Of a stretch of 27,686 nucleotides of DNA, positions 1 to 8,905 are shown piece after piece. Both the position numbers and the translations under genes were made by a program. The DNA comes from CAYPOY01 sp964412395. GTDB taxonomy: Bacteria > Chloroflexota > Anaerolineae > B4-G1. Location: the NCBI GenBank assembly GCA_964412395.1, contig CAYPOY010000021.1, forward strand, positions 1 through 27,686, read 5' to 3'. The notes beneath the pieces were generated by a model. That model saw only the letters and a program-made list of their open reading frames with translations, had not been told where the DNA came from and did no database searches. Each line of letters begins with the position of its first letter. Position 1 is the stretch's first letter.

Positions 1-381
1 AAAGTTGCTCCAAAGAAAACGATACCTAAGAAAGAGGAAGTTGTAGTCGAAGAGCCCATAGTTCAGGAAGAAGTAGTTGAACAGGAAGCAATAATACAGG
101 ATAAAGGAGCTGAACAAAAGCAAGAAGCTGCACTTGTGGAGGAAACACCAATAACAAAAGAACCCAAATCAAAAGCCGAAGTTAAAGAAAAGGCAAAGGA
201 AGAAAAGCCTGAGAAGCAAGCAAAAACAGAAAAAGAACCGGATAAAAAAGAAAAAAAAAAGCCAGAAGAAAAAGTAGAAAAACCAAAGAAAGCAGAAAAG
301 GATAAAGTTACTGTTAAGAAGCCTGCCGTTAAAGCTAAAGCCAAAATTAAAACCGAAGAAAAAAAGAACGATAAAAAATAA
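1..381 (+). CDS. C-terminal tail of a Lys/Glu-rich protein (5' partial)
   Basis: The reading frame is open from the first base of the window to a TAA at 379-381, giving 126 residues of a protein whose start lies upstream. The whole visible part is low-complexity: it is rich in Lys, Glu, Ala, Pro and Val, with many KEE, EKP and KAK-type runs and no aromatic core, so it should be disordered and highly charged. No catalytic or fold-defining motif can be seen. Such tails occur in Bacteroidota as C-terminal extensions of ribosomal or nucleic-acid-binding proteins, but the body of the protein is missing, so I do not assign a function. A strong terminator lies about 40 bases after the stop, so this gene is probably transcriptionally separate from the polysaccharide genes that follow. 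An ATG at 136 lies in the same frame but is internal, because the frame is open on both sides of it. Confidence 0.7.
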   Translation, partial: KVAPKKTIPKKEEVVVEEPIVQEEVVEQEAIIQDKGAEQKQEAALVEETPITKEPKSKAEVKEKAKEEKPEKQAKTEKEPDKKEKKKPEEKVEKPKKAEKDKVTVKKPAVKAKAKIKTEEKKNDKK

Positions 382-685
382 ATTGCTGAATAAAACCTGT
401 CTATATATATCCATATCACTAAGAAAGGCTGCCTGAACGCAGTCTTTTTTTTGCATAAAAATAGGTTTTGGTGTTACCAGATAAAGATTTTGAAGGCTGA
501 TCTATTGATTTTATAAACTTTGATCATTATCTGATTAGAGTTTACATCATTTTAGCCTACATATACTTGCAGTTCCCTTAGTCCCCAATAGGGTTTATCA
601 AAAAAGTATTTGTGCCTGAGGAAATTAAGAGGTAATGGTATATTTTTACTCTACATTGAGCCTAATGCATAAACTTCTACAAATC
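382..685. other. Intergenic region upstream of the export cluster
   Basis: This stretch of about 300 bases has no convincing gene. It holds the terminator at 424-452 and should hold the promoter of the polysaccharide operon. A sequence resembling the Bacteroidota -7 element (TAnnTTTG) with one mismatch, TATACTTG, sits at 562-569, but I see no good -33 TTTG at the right distance, so I do not call a promoter. No UpxY/NusG-like regulator gene or invertible promoter repeats are visible here. Confidence 0.5.
424..452 (+). terminator. Rho-independent terminator
   Basis: A 9-bp stem pairs AAAGGCTGC (424-432) with GCAGTCTTT (439-447), with one G-T pair and a 6-base loop. It runs directly into an uninterrupted run of T to 452. 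It lies 42 bases after the stop of the Lys/Glu-rich gene and separates it from the polysaccharide cluster. Confidence 0.85.
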
Positions 686-1456
686 ATGAAACAGACCCTT
701 TCCCTGTTTATTTTTTTCTCTTTAATTCTTTTTCTTCTCAGTGCCTGTATATCTCAAAAAAAGATAGAGTATCTTCAAGATCCTGTGGTTAATGAAACGA
801 TCTACAACCTGCATGAAAAGACTACCGATGTAATTAAGCCAAACGATGAGTTGTACATAAAGGTATCAAGTTTTGATGATGTTTCATTTAACTATTTTGG
901 AGAACAATCGAGAGTAATTAATACTGGCTATAACTCTGAACTTGGGGTAACCTTAATCAGCTATACAGTTAATGATTCAGGTTCTATTTATTTTCCGGTT
1001 ATTGGAAGTGTTAATATGAATAATCTTACTCTAAAGGAAGCCTCTGAACATTTACAAAATCTGTTGGAACCATACTTTGATCAACCTATGGTCACTGTTA
1101 AATTTGCATATAAAAAAATAACGGTTGTTGGTGAAGTCAATTTACCGGGATATCATACTTACTTAAAAGATCATATTACGCTTTTTGAAGCTCTCGGCAT
1201 GTCAGGCGATATGACTGTTCATGGAAATCGGAAGAAGGTCTACTTATTAAGAGTTGAAAATGAAACGGTTAAAAAGATTAAACTGGATTTAACGAATGAT
1301 GCTATTCTATCAAGCGAATATTACTATTTGAAGCCGAATGATGTATTATATGTTTCCTCTCGTAAATCTACTAAATGGAGTATAATAGCCACACCAATTG
1401 CCTTAATATTATCAACTTTAACTACATCTATACTAATCTTAAATTATTTCAATTAG
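686..1456 (+). CDS. Wza-like polysaccharide export lipoprotein
   Basis: This is a predicted outer-membrane polysaccharide export protein of the Wza/BexD family, 256 residues. From the ATG at 686 the protein begins with a compact lipoprotein signal peptide: a Lys near the start, a hydrophobic core and the lipobox LLSAC, with Cys21 as the lipidated residue. An in-frame ATG at 635 would add 17 residues ahead of this signal peptide, so 686 is the better start. A Poly_export-type domain follows from about residue 48 (PNDELYIKV), then an SLBB-type domain from about 143 (ITVVGEVNLPGY). A final hydrophobic helix lies at about 231-252, as in many Bacteroidota Wza proteins. The protein should form the export channel that works with the Wzc-like kinase encoded 67 bases downstream. 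It is the first gene of the plus-strand assembly block. Confidence 0.9.
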   Translation: MKQTLSLFIFFSLILFLLSACISQKKIEYLQDPVVNETIYNLHEKTTDVIKPNDELYIKVSSFDDVSFNYFGEQSRVINTGYNSELGVTLISYTVNDSGSIYFPVIGSVNMNNLTLKEASEHLQNLLEPYFDQPMVTVKFAYKKITVVGEVNLPGYHTYLKDHITLFEALGMSGDMTVHGNRKKVYLLRVENETVKKIKLDLTNDAILSSEYYYLKPNDVLYVSSRKSTKWSIIATPIALILSTLTTSILILNYFN

Positions 1457-1523
1457 CAGTCTTGAACTTTTAGATTTTTCTGACTAAAAGTTACGTTTAA
1501 ATCATTTGAACAATTAAAGAAAA

Positions 1524-3914
1524 ATGAACCAGAAAGAAAGAAGAATATTTACTGAATCAATAGATCTACAGTATTTTATTAAAATATTTTCAAATCATTG
1601 GCCATTGCTTGGTGGTTGTTTGATGTTCGCACTTCTTATTGCATTCGGAGTGAATAGTTGCTCACATCCAGCTTATGAAGTCAGTAGTACAATAGTTATA
1701 AATGAGGGAACAGATGAATTTACACAAACCTCAGCAAGTTTATTAAGTGATATAGGCATTTTTGCTTCTGATAAAAACTTTGCCAATGAATTACAAGCTA
1801 TACAATCAACACCTATAATTGATGAAGCCATAAAGAAAATTAATTTTAGTATATCCTACTATCAGCATAATAAATTGTCTAAAATAGAACTCTATAAAAG
1901 TTCACCTTTTATTGTAATTATCAACCCAGATCATTCCCAATTAATTGATCTGCGTTTCAATATTGAGATTAAAAGTAATTCAACCTTCCATTTATCATGC
2001 AAAGAAAAAGATATTACATTATATAATTTTAAATCCAATAGAATAATTGAGGTTATACCCAGTATATCCGAAAAACAGGATTTAAGTTTTGGAGATGAGA
2101 TTAAAAATGAATATTTCGATTTTAAAGTACTATTGAATAGCAGTTTTAATTTTAATCCAAAAGAATCAGTTTCCTATTCCTTTATTATGCACCGGCCGAA
2201 AGATATTGTTAAAGCTTATCAGGCTGCTCTTAAAGTTAAGGTTCCAGACAGAGAATCAACTGTTGCCGAGCTTACAATAGAATCCAAAGTACCCGAAAAA
2301 GCTATAGATTTTTTATCCAGCCTCACTGAAACCTACCTTCAGAAGGATGTGGAAAGAAAAAATCATATTTCAATTAAAACAATCGAGTATATTGATGGGC
2401 AGTTAAATATAGTAAAAGATTCACTTCAAATCGCCGAACATAACCTTCAACAGTTTAGATCAAGTCATCAAGTAATAGATCTTACATTGCAAGCTAATCA
2501 GATTTATGATGAGCTGAGAGAGTTGGAAAATGAGAAAGCAGAGTTGAGTGTTAATCTGAAATACTATGAATATATTGAAGAATATTTTAGTGCCAATCAG
2601 GATTATTCAGATCTTATAACACCTGCTGGTATGGGAATTGAGGATCCTCTGCTTAACAATCTAATAGAAGAGCTAATAGGTCTTAATGCTGAAAAGGTTA
2701 GTCTGGTAGAAAATAATCAAACAAAAAGTCCCTATCTCAGAAAAATTGATATTCGTATTGATAATCTGAAAAATATGATAGGTGAAAATATCAGTTATGT
2801 TGGTAAAACTGCTTTAATTGCAATTAATGACCTGAATTCAAGGATAGCCCAACTTAATGCTGAAATTAATAAATTGCCTGGAAAAGAGCGCGCTCTGTTT
2901 GGTATGCAACGTCAGTTTAATCTTAATGATGCTATTTATACCTATTTGCTTGAAAAACGCTCTGAAGCAGAAATTGCAAAAGCATCTTATCAACCGGATG
3001 CAGAGTTATTAGAGCCAGCTGATATAATAGGAGACAAACCCATCTCACCTAATAAAAAAATAAACTACTTAATAGCATTTATTTTAGGAATTTCATTGCC
3101 TGTCTCTTTTGTTCGATTAAAAGAGTATTCTCGTAAATGCTTTACCAATAAAGATGATATTTTGCATAATATTGATTTACCTGTTTTTGGTCAGATCTAT
3201 CATAACAACAAAAAAGTCGAAACTGTAGTAAATACTTTTCCTAAATCGCATGTAGCAGAATCCTTCAGACGAATGCGAAGTAACTCTAATTATTTCCTCT
3301 CACAACAACAGCATAAGGTTATAACTATAACATCTACAATAAGCCAGGAGGGAAAATCTTTTGTTTCATCAAACCTTGCTATTTCGTACGCTTTTACCGG
3401 CTCTAAAACAATACTGATTGGATTTGACCTTCGGAAACCTAAATTATTTGAACGTCTTGAAATTAAGGAGCAGGCAGGTGTAAGCGATTATTTGAGTAAG
3501 CAAGCTGAATTAAACGATGTAATCCAAAATACAAAAATTGATAACCTGGATGTAATTTGGGCAGGAGAAGAGCCTCCAAATCCAGCTGAACTAATAGCAT
3601 CATCGCGAACTAATGATTTAATTATGGCATTAAAGTCTAAATACGAATTCATTATTATTGATACTGCACCTGTTGGAATTCTGTCAGATGGTATGATGTT
3701 ACTAAATTACGCAGATATGAAGGCATTTGTTATTAGGCTAAATTATACTCCCAAAAAGGAAGCTTTAAGTATTCTGGATGACCTGGCAATGCAAAATACA
3801 GCCAAACTTGCACTCATTATTAATGACATGCCTGTCCGAAAAAAAACCAGGTATGGCTATGGTTATTATGAAATGGAGAACCCTAAGCAGTTAAGATGGA
3901 CAAAAAGAATCTGA
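1524..3914 (+). CDS. Wzc-like polysaccharide co-polymerase / tyrosine autokinase
   Basis: This 796-residue protein is an inner-membrane chain-length regulator fused to a BY-kinase. It has an N-terminal Wzz domain with a first membrane helix at about residues 27-44, a long coiled-coil periplasmic part at about 270-480, and a second helix at about 513-530. The cytoplasmic kinase domain follows. Its Walker A is SQEGKS at about 607-612, its Walker A' reads IGFDLRKP, and its Walker B is IIIDTAP at about 709-715. In Walker A' the usual first Asp is Gly, a variant I associate with Bacteroidota members. The C-terminus has a short tyrosine cluster (YGYGYYE, about 777-783), the expected autophosphorylation site. 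It should control polymer length together with the Wza protein just upstream. Its last 19 bases overlap the flippase gene, so the two are likely translationally coupled. Confidence 0.93.
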   Translation: MNQKERRIFTESIDLQYFIKIFSNHWPLLGGCLMFALLIAFGVNSCSHPAYEVSSTIVINEGTDEFTQTSASLLSDIGIFASDKNFANELQAIQSTPIIDEAIKKINFSISYYQHNKLSKIELYKSSPFIVIINPDHSQLIDLRFNIEIKSNSTFHLSCKEKDITLYNFKSNRIIEVIPSISEKQDLSFGDEIKNEYFDFKVLLNSSFNFNPKESVSYSFIMHRPKDIVKAYQAALKVKVPDRESTVAELTIESKVPEKAIDFLSSLTETYLQKDVERKNHISIKTIEYIDGQLNIVKDSLQIAEHNLQQFRSSHQVIDLTLQANQIYDELRELENEKAELSVNLKYYEYIEEYFSANQDYSDLITPAGMGIEDPLLNNLIEELIGLNAEKVSLVENNQTKSPYLRKIDIRIDNLKNMIGENISYVGKTALIAINDLNSRIAQLNAEINKLPGKERALFGMQRQFNLNDAIYTYLLEKRSEAEIAKASYQPDAELLEPADIIGDKPISPNKKINYLIAFILGISLPVSFVRLKEYSRKCFTNKDDILHNIDLPVFGQIYHNNKKVETVVNTFPKSHVAESFRRMRSNSNYFLSQQQHKVITITSTISQEGKSFVSSNLAISYAFTGSKTILIGFDLRKPKLFERLEIKEQAGVSDYLSKQAELNDVIQNTKIDNLDVIWAGEEPPNPAELIASSRTNDLIMALKSKYEFIIIDTAPVGILSDGMMLLNYADMKAFVIRLNYTPKKEALSILDDLAMQNTAKLALIINDMPVRKKTRYGYGYYEMENPKQLRWTKRI

Positions 3915-5425
3915 CGAAGCAGGTTCCGCGAAATTTTGTATCAAACATTGCAACTTTTCTTTTTAATACATTAATAAGTTTATGGCTTGTTCCATATCTT
4001 GTTAAGAACCTAGGTAAGAGTGCATATGGCTTTATACCGCTTGCAATGGTCTTTACCTATTACATTGGATTAATTTCATCTTCTATAAACACGTCCATTG
4101 CCAGGTATCTAACTATTGCATTACAAAAGAAAGACTGGAAAAATGCTAATGAAATTTTCAACTCCTCATTTGTCATAATCATAGTTTTTATTGCCCTTCA
4201 ATCGTTTTTGCTTTATGTATTGTTGATTGAAATAGATTCGATACTTACTATTCCTCAAGAATTTATAAGTGATATAAGAGTTTTATTTCTATTGACTTTT
4301 ATTGGGTATTTTTTATCATTAATTTCTAGTGTTTTAACAACGATTATGTTTGCTCATAATCGAATTGACCTTCAAAAAGGACTCGAAATCCTTCGGTTTG
4401 TCTTCAGACTACTAACTATTGTGCTGTGTTTCAGTTTTATTAGTCCAAATGTTAAATATGTTGGTCTTGCAAACATTATTTCTGCTGTTGCAGTTTTTAT
4501 TGGTTCGTTTATCTATTATAAAAATTCCACACCGGAATTAAAAGTTAATCTTAGTCTTACAAGATTTAGTATAGTAAAGAATCTATCTCATATGGGTTTC
4601 TGGACAATGGTAAACCAAATAGGAGCAATCCTTTTTCTTCGAATTGATATTTTTATTATAAACAGGTTTTTGGGGGCTGAAAAAGCAGGTGAATATGCTG
4701 TATTGTTGGAGTGGAGCAAACTCCTAAGAGTTTTTGCTGGTTTTCTTACTTCCGTGATAAATCCCTTAATATTAATATCCTACTCAAACAACAGGATAAA
4801 GGATGTTATAGAATTTGAAAGACTTGGAATAAAAATCCTATCAATAATTATTGGAGTTTTAGCCGGGCTTCTTTGTGCCTATGCTCATCCTTTATTGACA
4901 TTATGGATTGGTTTTGAAGAAAAGGAAATGGCATTTTTATTAATTCTTATTATTGCACCCCTTTCAATCAATATCTCAGTCAGACCAATGTTTGCTCTAT
5001 TTACAGCACTTAATAAAGTTAGGATACCAGGAATAATAACATTTTTAGCTGGCTTTGCTAATTTGGGATTAGCTATTTTATTTCTTGTAAAGTATAATTT
5101 AGGCATGATGGGAGTAGCTTTGTCAAGCGCATTGATCTTAACTCTCAAAAACCTGATATTCACGCCAATCTATTCAGCCAGGATTTTAAACTTAAAAACT
5201 TTATTTTTTTATGATAATTTACTTATTGGTGTATTAGTTTTTATTATAACCTGGGGATTAGGATATTTGGGTTGTTACATATTAAAGATCAATAATTGGA
5301 TTGAATTGATACTGGGTGGCTTAGCTGTAACTCTTCTATTAAGTGTCATCATTTGGAAATTTCTATTCTCACATAAAGAAAAAACAAAGTGCCTTGAATA
5401 TCTTGTGAAGAAAAAATTGAAGTAA
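3896..5425 (+). CDS. Wzx-like lipid-linked oligosaccharide flippase
   Basis: This 509-residue, very hydrophobic protein has about 12-14 predicted membrane helices and is of the MOP/polysaccharide-transporter (Wzx) type. The N-terminus (NFVSNIATFLFNTLISLWLVP) and the following LGKSAYGFIPLA stretch are typical of this family. It should flip undecaprenyl-linked repeat units to the periplasmic side for polymerisation. The ATG at 3896 lies inside the end of the kinase gene, with a 19-base overlap. Its stop codon shares one base with the start of the next gene (TAATG), so it sits in a tightly coupled operon. The length is a little above the usual 420-480 residues because of extra C-terminal helices. 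Family assignment is firm at the superfamily level; the substrate is unknown. Confidence 0.9.
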   Translation: MDKKNLTKQVPRNFVSNIATFLFNTLISLWLVPYLVKNLGKSAYGFIPLAMVFTYYIGLISSSINTSIARYLTIALQKKDWKNANEIFNSSFVIIIVFIALQSFLLYVLLIEIDSILTIPQEFISDIRVLFLLTFIGYFLSLISSVLTTIMFAHNRIDLQKGLEILRFVFRLLTIVLCFSFISPNVKYVGLANIISAVAVFIGSFIYYKNSTPELKVNLSLTRFSIVKNLSHMGFWTMVNQIGAILFLRIDIFIINRFLGAEKAGEYAVLLEWSKLLRVFAGFLTSVINPLILISYSNNRIKDVIEFERLGIKILSIIIGVLAGLLCAYAHPLLTLWIGFEEKEMAFLLILIIAPLSINISVRPMFALFTALNKVRIPGIITFLAGFANLGLAILFLVKYNLGMMGVALSSALILTLKNLIFTPIYSARILNLKTLFFYDNLLIGVLVFIITWGLGYLGCYILKINNWIELILGGLAVTLLLSVIIWKFLFSHKEKTKCLEYLVKKKLK

Positions 5426-6636
5426 TGATTAAGAATATCCTAATTAAACACATTCCAAATACCTTGAATTATGGCAGTGCCATGATGGCTATAAACTTAA
5501 TCAATGGAATAAAAACAAAATTTGGAGATACGGTACATATATATTGTGATTGTAATAATTATCACCTGAAAAGACTTGAAATAGCCACAAATCAGAATCT
5601 TTTTAGTTACCAGTCTGAATTTAAAAGGCCAAAGCTAAAGATTATCAGGTATTGCAATTCTTTCCTAGGAATGGATAAAGAGATAGCTATTATTAAAAAG
5701 AAATTTAGTGTTATGATCGTTCTGGGGGGAGATGATTTGTCGGAGACCAATGCAAGAGGAGCAATCTTAAAAAGTTTTAAATATAAATATATTAATAAGA
5801 GTTGTAGAGTAATATTGGCCGGACAGTCTATTGGGCCATATAAAGGTATTTATAAAGCATTAGCCAGATATTCGTTGAAAAACATAGTAGTATTCTCGCG
5901 AGATCAAAATAGCTTTTTCTTCACGCGTGATGTTCTGAATATTAATCGTCCATTGGATAGTGCTGATTTAGCCTTTCTTGAATTACCAAACCAGAAGGCT
6001 TCTGAAAAGATATTGGAGCACATTAAATTGATGCCATTTGAATATATTACAATCGTTGCCTCAGGGCTAATAACAAAATATACTTCAAACCTAACCGGTT
6101 ATACTAATTTTTGGATCTCCCTTATTGATAAATTGTTAACTCATATACCCAAGACATGCAAAATTATTCTATTAGCACATGTTCTCGAACCTAAAAAATC
6201 AAGTGATGCCCAAATTATTGATCTTATTAAGAATAATCTTTCTACCACATCTAATCAACTAATATTTTTTAAAGACCCTATACAACCTTCTGAAGCAAGA
6301 GCCATACTTGGAAATTCTAAATATGTATTGACTTGCAGGATGCATGCAGCTATTTCTTCATTCTATATGAATATACCAGCAATATCTTTTGCTTATAGTG
6401 AGAAATATTTTGGTATTATTGGTAGAAATCTTAACCTTGCTGAGCTCATCATTGATTTTCGCAATAGAAATTGGGATGATGCTGAGAGTATGATCAATGA
6501 GGTTTTTGAGGTAATAAAAATGATAGAAAATAATTATGCTAAACTTGTTAAAAAAATTAAGTTAAATGTTCATAATGAAAGTAAAAAAGCCTCTGAACAA
6601 GTTGAACAAATCTCTAGTTTAATTAAGAATGAATAG
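5425..6636 (+). CDS. Polysaccharide pyruvyl transferase family protein
   Basis: This 403-residue protein matches the polysaccharide pyruvyl transferase family (PF04230; CsaB/WcaK-like). Visible family features are an N-terminal NYGSAM motif at residues 15-20 (usually N-hG-D/N-x), the glycine-rich GQSIGPYKG region, a SRDQ motif, and CRMHAAI near residue 304. Characterised members move a pyruvate group from phosphoenolpyruvate to a sugar as a ketal. Others in this family may be glycosyltransferase-like, so the exact reaction is inferred. It would add an acidic decoration to the repeat unit in the cytoplasm. It shares one base with the flippase gene upstream and overlaps the next gene by 8 bases. 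Confidence 0.85.
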   Translation: MIKNILIKHIPNTLNYGSAMMAINLINGIKTKFGDTVHIYCDCNNYHLKRLEIATNQNLFSYQSEFKRPKLKIIRYCNSFLGMDKEIAIIKKKFSVMIVLGGDDLSETNARGAILKSFKYKYINKSCRVILAGQSIGPYKGIYKALARYSLKNIVVFSRDQNSFFFTRDVLNINRPLDSADLAFLELPNQKASEKILEHIKLMPFEYITIVASGLITKYTSNLTGYTNFWISLIDKLLTHIPKTCKIILLAHVLEPKKSSDAQIIDLIKNNLSTTSNQLIFFKDPIQPSEARAILGNSKYVLTCRMHAAISSFYMNIPAISFAYSEKYFGIIGRNLNLAELIIDFRNRNWDDAESMINEVFEVIKMIENNYAKLVKKIKLNVHNESKKASEQVEQISSLIKNE

Positions 6637-7519
6637 TAATCCACATATCTCAGTAGTAATCCCTCTGTTTAACAAAGAAAATTATATTAAGGATTCATTG
6701 AATAGCGTTCTAAATCAGAATTATCCTGATTTTGAATTGATCATAGTCAATGATGGCTCAACTGATCAATCTTTGAAAATAATAAATGAAATCAATGATC
6801 CAAGAATAAGGATTGTTAACCAGAACAATAGTGGTGTATCTGCTGCACGGAATAATGGTGTTAAATATTCTACAGGTGATTACATTGCATTTCTTGATGC
6901 TGATGATATATGGAGTAAATCGTATTTGTTGAATTGCAGAGATTTAATTAATAAATACCCTGATGCGGCAATCATTGGACACGCTTTAAGCAGAGATAAG
7001 AAAAAATCGTGTAGGGCACATAGGAAACTACCAAAACATTTTATGCATGGATACATTGATTATTTCAAAGTATCCAGAACAGTATCTCTCTATAGCTCAT
7101 CTTCCGTTATTATCAAAAGAGAGGATTTTGAAAACAGTGCCGGTTTTAATGAAAATCTTACACATGGAGAAGATTTAGATTTATGGATAAGATTAGCAGC
7201 TAAAGGCAAGACTGTTTATTGCACAAAAGAGTTGGTGAGTTATCGAAAAGATATTAAGGATAGTGCCCGGTTAAAGACAAAAGATCCAGATAAACACTTG
7301 ATAAGTATCATAAATAATTATCACTTTGAGTCACTTGGTTTTAATGCCTACAAGCATAGGCTCGTAGCAAGATTGCTTAAACATTACATAGCTAACAGAG
7401 TTTTTTACAAAGTTCGTAAGTATTTTACAATTCAAGCTTTTATGAGATTGCCTATAAAATATAAAATCTTTATACTTTTTGGTTTAATAAAAATTAGATT
7501 TAAAAAAAAAGATGTGTAG
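6629..7519 (+). CDS. GT2 family glycosyltransferase
   Basis: This is a GT-A fold, family 2 glycosyltransferase of 296 residues. It opens with the typical SVVIPLFNKENYIKDSLNS strand-loop-helix. It has NDGSTD for nucleotide binding, a DxD-type metal site (D90-A-D92-D93), and the acceptor/base region GEDLDLW at about 179-185. It should add one sugar to the lipid-linked repeat unit on the cytoplasmic face; donor and acceptor cannot be told from the sequence. The ATG lies 8 bases inside the upstream pyruvyl transferase gene. The length is normal for a soluble GT2 of polysaccharide loci. Its own stop region contains an ATG at 7512 with the same 8-base overlap geometry, probably the ancestral start of the polymerase gene. 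Confidence 0.93.
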   Translation: MNSNPHISVVIPLFNKENYIKDSLNSVLNQNYPDFELIIVNDGSTDQSLKIINEINDPRIRIVNQNNSGVSAARNNGVKYSTGDYIAFLDADDIWSKSYLLNCRDLINKYPDAAIIGHALSRDKKKSCRAHRKLPKHFMHGYIDYFKVSRTVSLYSSSSVIIKREDFENSAGFNENLTHGEDLDLWIRLAAKGKTVYCTKELVSYRKDIKDSARLKTKDPDKHLISIINNYHFESLGFNAYKHRLVARLLKHYIANRVFYKVRKYFTIQAFMRLPIKYKIFILFGLIKIRFKKKDV

Positions 7520-7628
7520 TACAAGAATCTTAATACTTTAGGAAGTTCTGAAAGCATTACAAAAATATAATCTGGCTACAAAGCTATTCTTTATTTTTCC
7601 AATTGTAAATATTGGATTTAATGCGCTG

Positions 7629-8771
7629 GTGACTTTTTTTGAGAGAGGTGCAACATTGGCTATTCTAAGAGCCGTATTCGTTTACTCATTTATACTATAC
7701 TTCTTTAAAAAGATCAAATTACGTAATACATGGCCAAATCTTGCATTAATATTTCCAATATACTACTTAATATTAGTGTTTTTCTCCTCAGATATTTCAA
7801 GGTCTATTACTATCTATCTAAAATTTATAGCCCCGTTTCTCATCCTGGTCATTGCAATGAATGTGGTATTAAGACTAAAAGATTTTCTATTTATACTTCA
7901 ATCTTCAATGTATATATTATTGATTTTTATCACTTTTACAGTTATAGCTAATCTATTTAATGTTGGATGGAATCAATATGTCGATGAGGAGGAGGAGGCC
8001 TTTAGCCTTGGACTTGGCAGTACACAATTGTATTTACCGTCACTTGCTATAGTAACTCTGCCATTTCTTTCATCACAAAATAATTCAAAAGCAAAGATCC
8101 TTTTTCTTCTTCTTGGTTTTATTTCTTTTATCCTTTTGGGGATATCTTTGCGAAGAACAACCTTATTAATAATAGTTGCCGGAATATTAATGTATTATGT
8201 TTTTCAAAGAAACTATTTACAGATAATGAAAATATTCCTCTTGATGCTGATGCTCCTCGCCATTACATTTCCTATTTATAAGACTCCCCTTTTACAAAGA
8301 ATTGAGTATAGGCAGCAAGTTTTTAGTCAGGAATATACATTCACAAATGAATTAAGATGGAAAGAAATTGGCATAGTCTGGGAAGAGATTGATAGATCAC
8401 CAAGTATGATAAAAATACTATTTGGAACTGAATTTCTTAATTCCCCTGGCAACTATGGAGGAGGTTTATTTGGTCATAGAGGTTTGCATGGTGATTTTAT
8501 AAGGCTTTTACATGGAAGCGGAATCATTGGTCTTTTAATATATCTAATGTTTTATGGGCTGTTATGGCGTAAGTTTAAGTCAAAATTAAAAGGTTATAAT
8601 GGTCTATATAAAAAAGAGATAAGTAGTTTATTTATCACATTTTTCATTCTAAGTATAATGATTTCCCTGGTAGGGAGATTTGAAGATATTAGTTTCAGAT
8701 CATACCTATTTCTTATTATGGGTATTATACTTGGTGTTTTTAAAGGAGAATCAGATGAAGTTAAAGTTTAA
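7629..8771 (+). CDS. Wzy-like O-antigen/EPS polymerase (start uncertain)
   Basis: This integral membrane protein has about 10 hydrophobic segments and matches the Wzy/O-antigen ligase type (PF04932). A large periplasmic-type loop contains ELRWKEIG and HRGLHGDFIRLLHGSGIIGLL, the latter being the usual H-x-x-hhxxLxxxGhhG signature. It should polymerise repeat units delivered by the flippase. The start is doubtful. GTG at 7629 is the first standard start codon in the open frame, but the frame stays open back to 7542 and that part encodes another hydrophobic stretch (LFFIFPIVNIGF). An in-frame ATG at 7512, overlapping the previous gene by 8 bases, is cut off by a TAG at 7539-7541. The gene may therefore be mis-sequenced, use a rare start, or be impaired; see the finding on this point. 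Confidence 0.8.
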   Translation: MTFFERGATLAILRAVFVYSFILYFFKKIKLRNTWPNLALIFPIYYLILVFFSSDISRSITIYLKFIAPFLILVIAMNVVLRLKDFLFILQSSMYILLIFITFTVIANLFNVGWNQYVDEEEEAFSLGLGSTQLYLPSLAIVTLPFLSSQNNSKAKILFLLLGFISFILLGISLRRTTLLIIVAGILMYYVFQRNYLQIMKIFLLMLMLLAITFPIYKTPLLQRIEYRQQVFSQEYTFTNELRWKEIGIVWEEIDRSPSMIKILFGTEFLNSPGNYGGGLFGHRGLHGDFIRLLHGSGIIGLLIYLMFYGLLWRKFKSKLKGYNGLYKKEISSLFITFFILSIMISLVGRFEDISFRSYLFLIMGIILGVFKGESDEVKV

Positions 8772-8905
8772 AGTTTTTCTTGGTTGAATAAGTTTCTTGT
8801 TTTTAAAATCACACAGTTATTATAAGATATTTTACTCTCAATTGATTTGGAAAATTTATCTGGTAACATTAAGCAAAGTGATTCTCTCTAAATCTTAATT
8901 AAATA

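Noticed and set aside
63..419. Phe/Ser-rich open frames on the minus strand opposite the Lys/Glu-rich gene
   Set aside because: They are the antisense of low-complexity AAA/GAA codons and cross the plus-strand stop into the terminator; no protein features.
4885..5163. Minus-strand frame within the flippase gene
   Set aside because: Antisense shadow of a membrane protein with no start context or motif.
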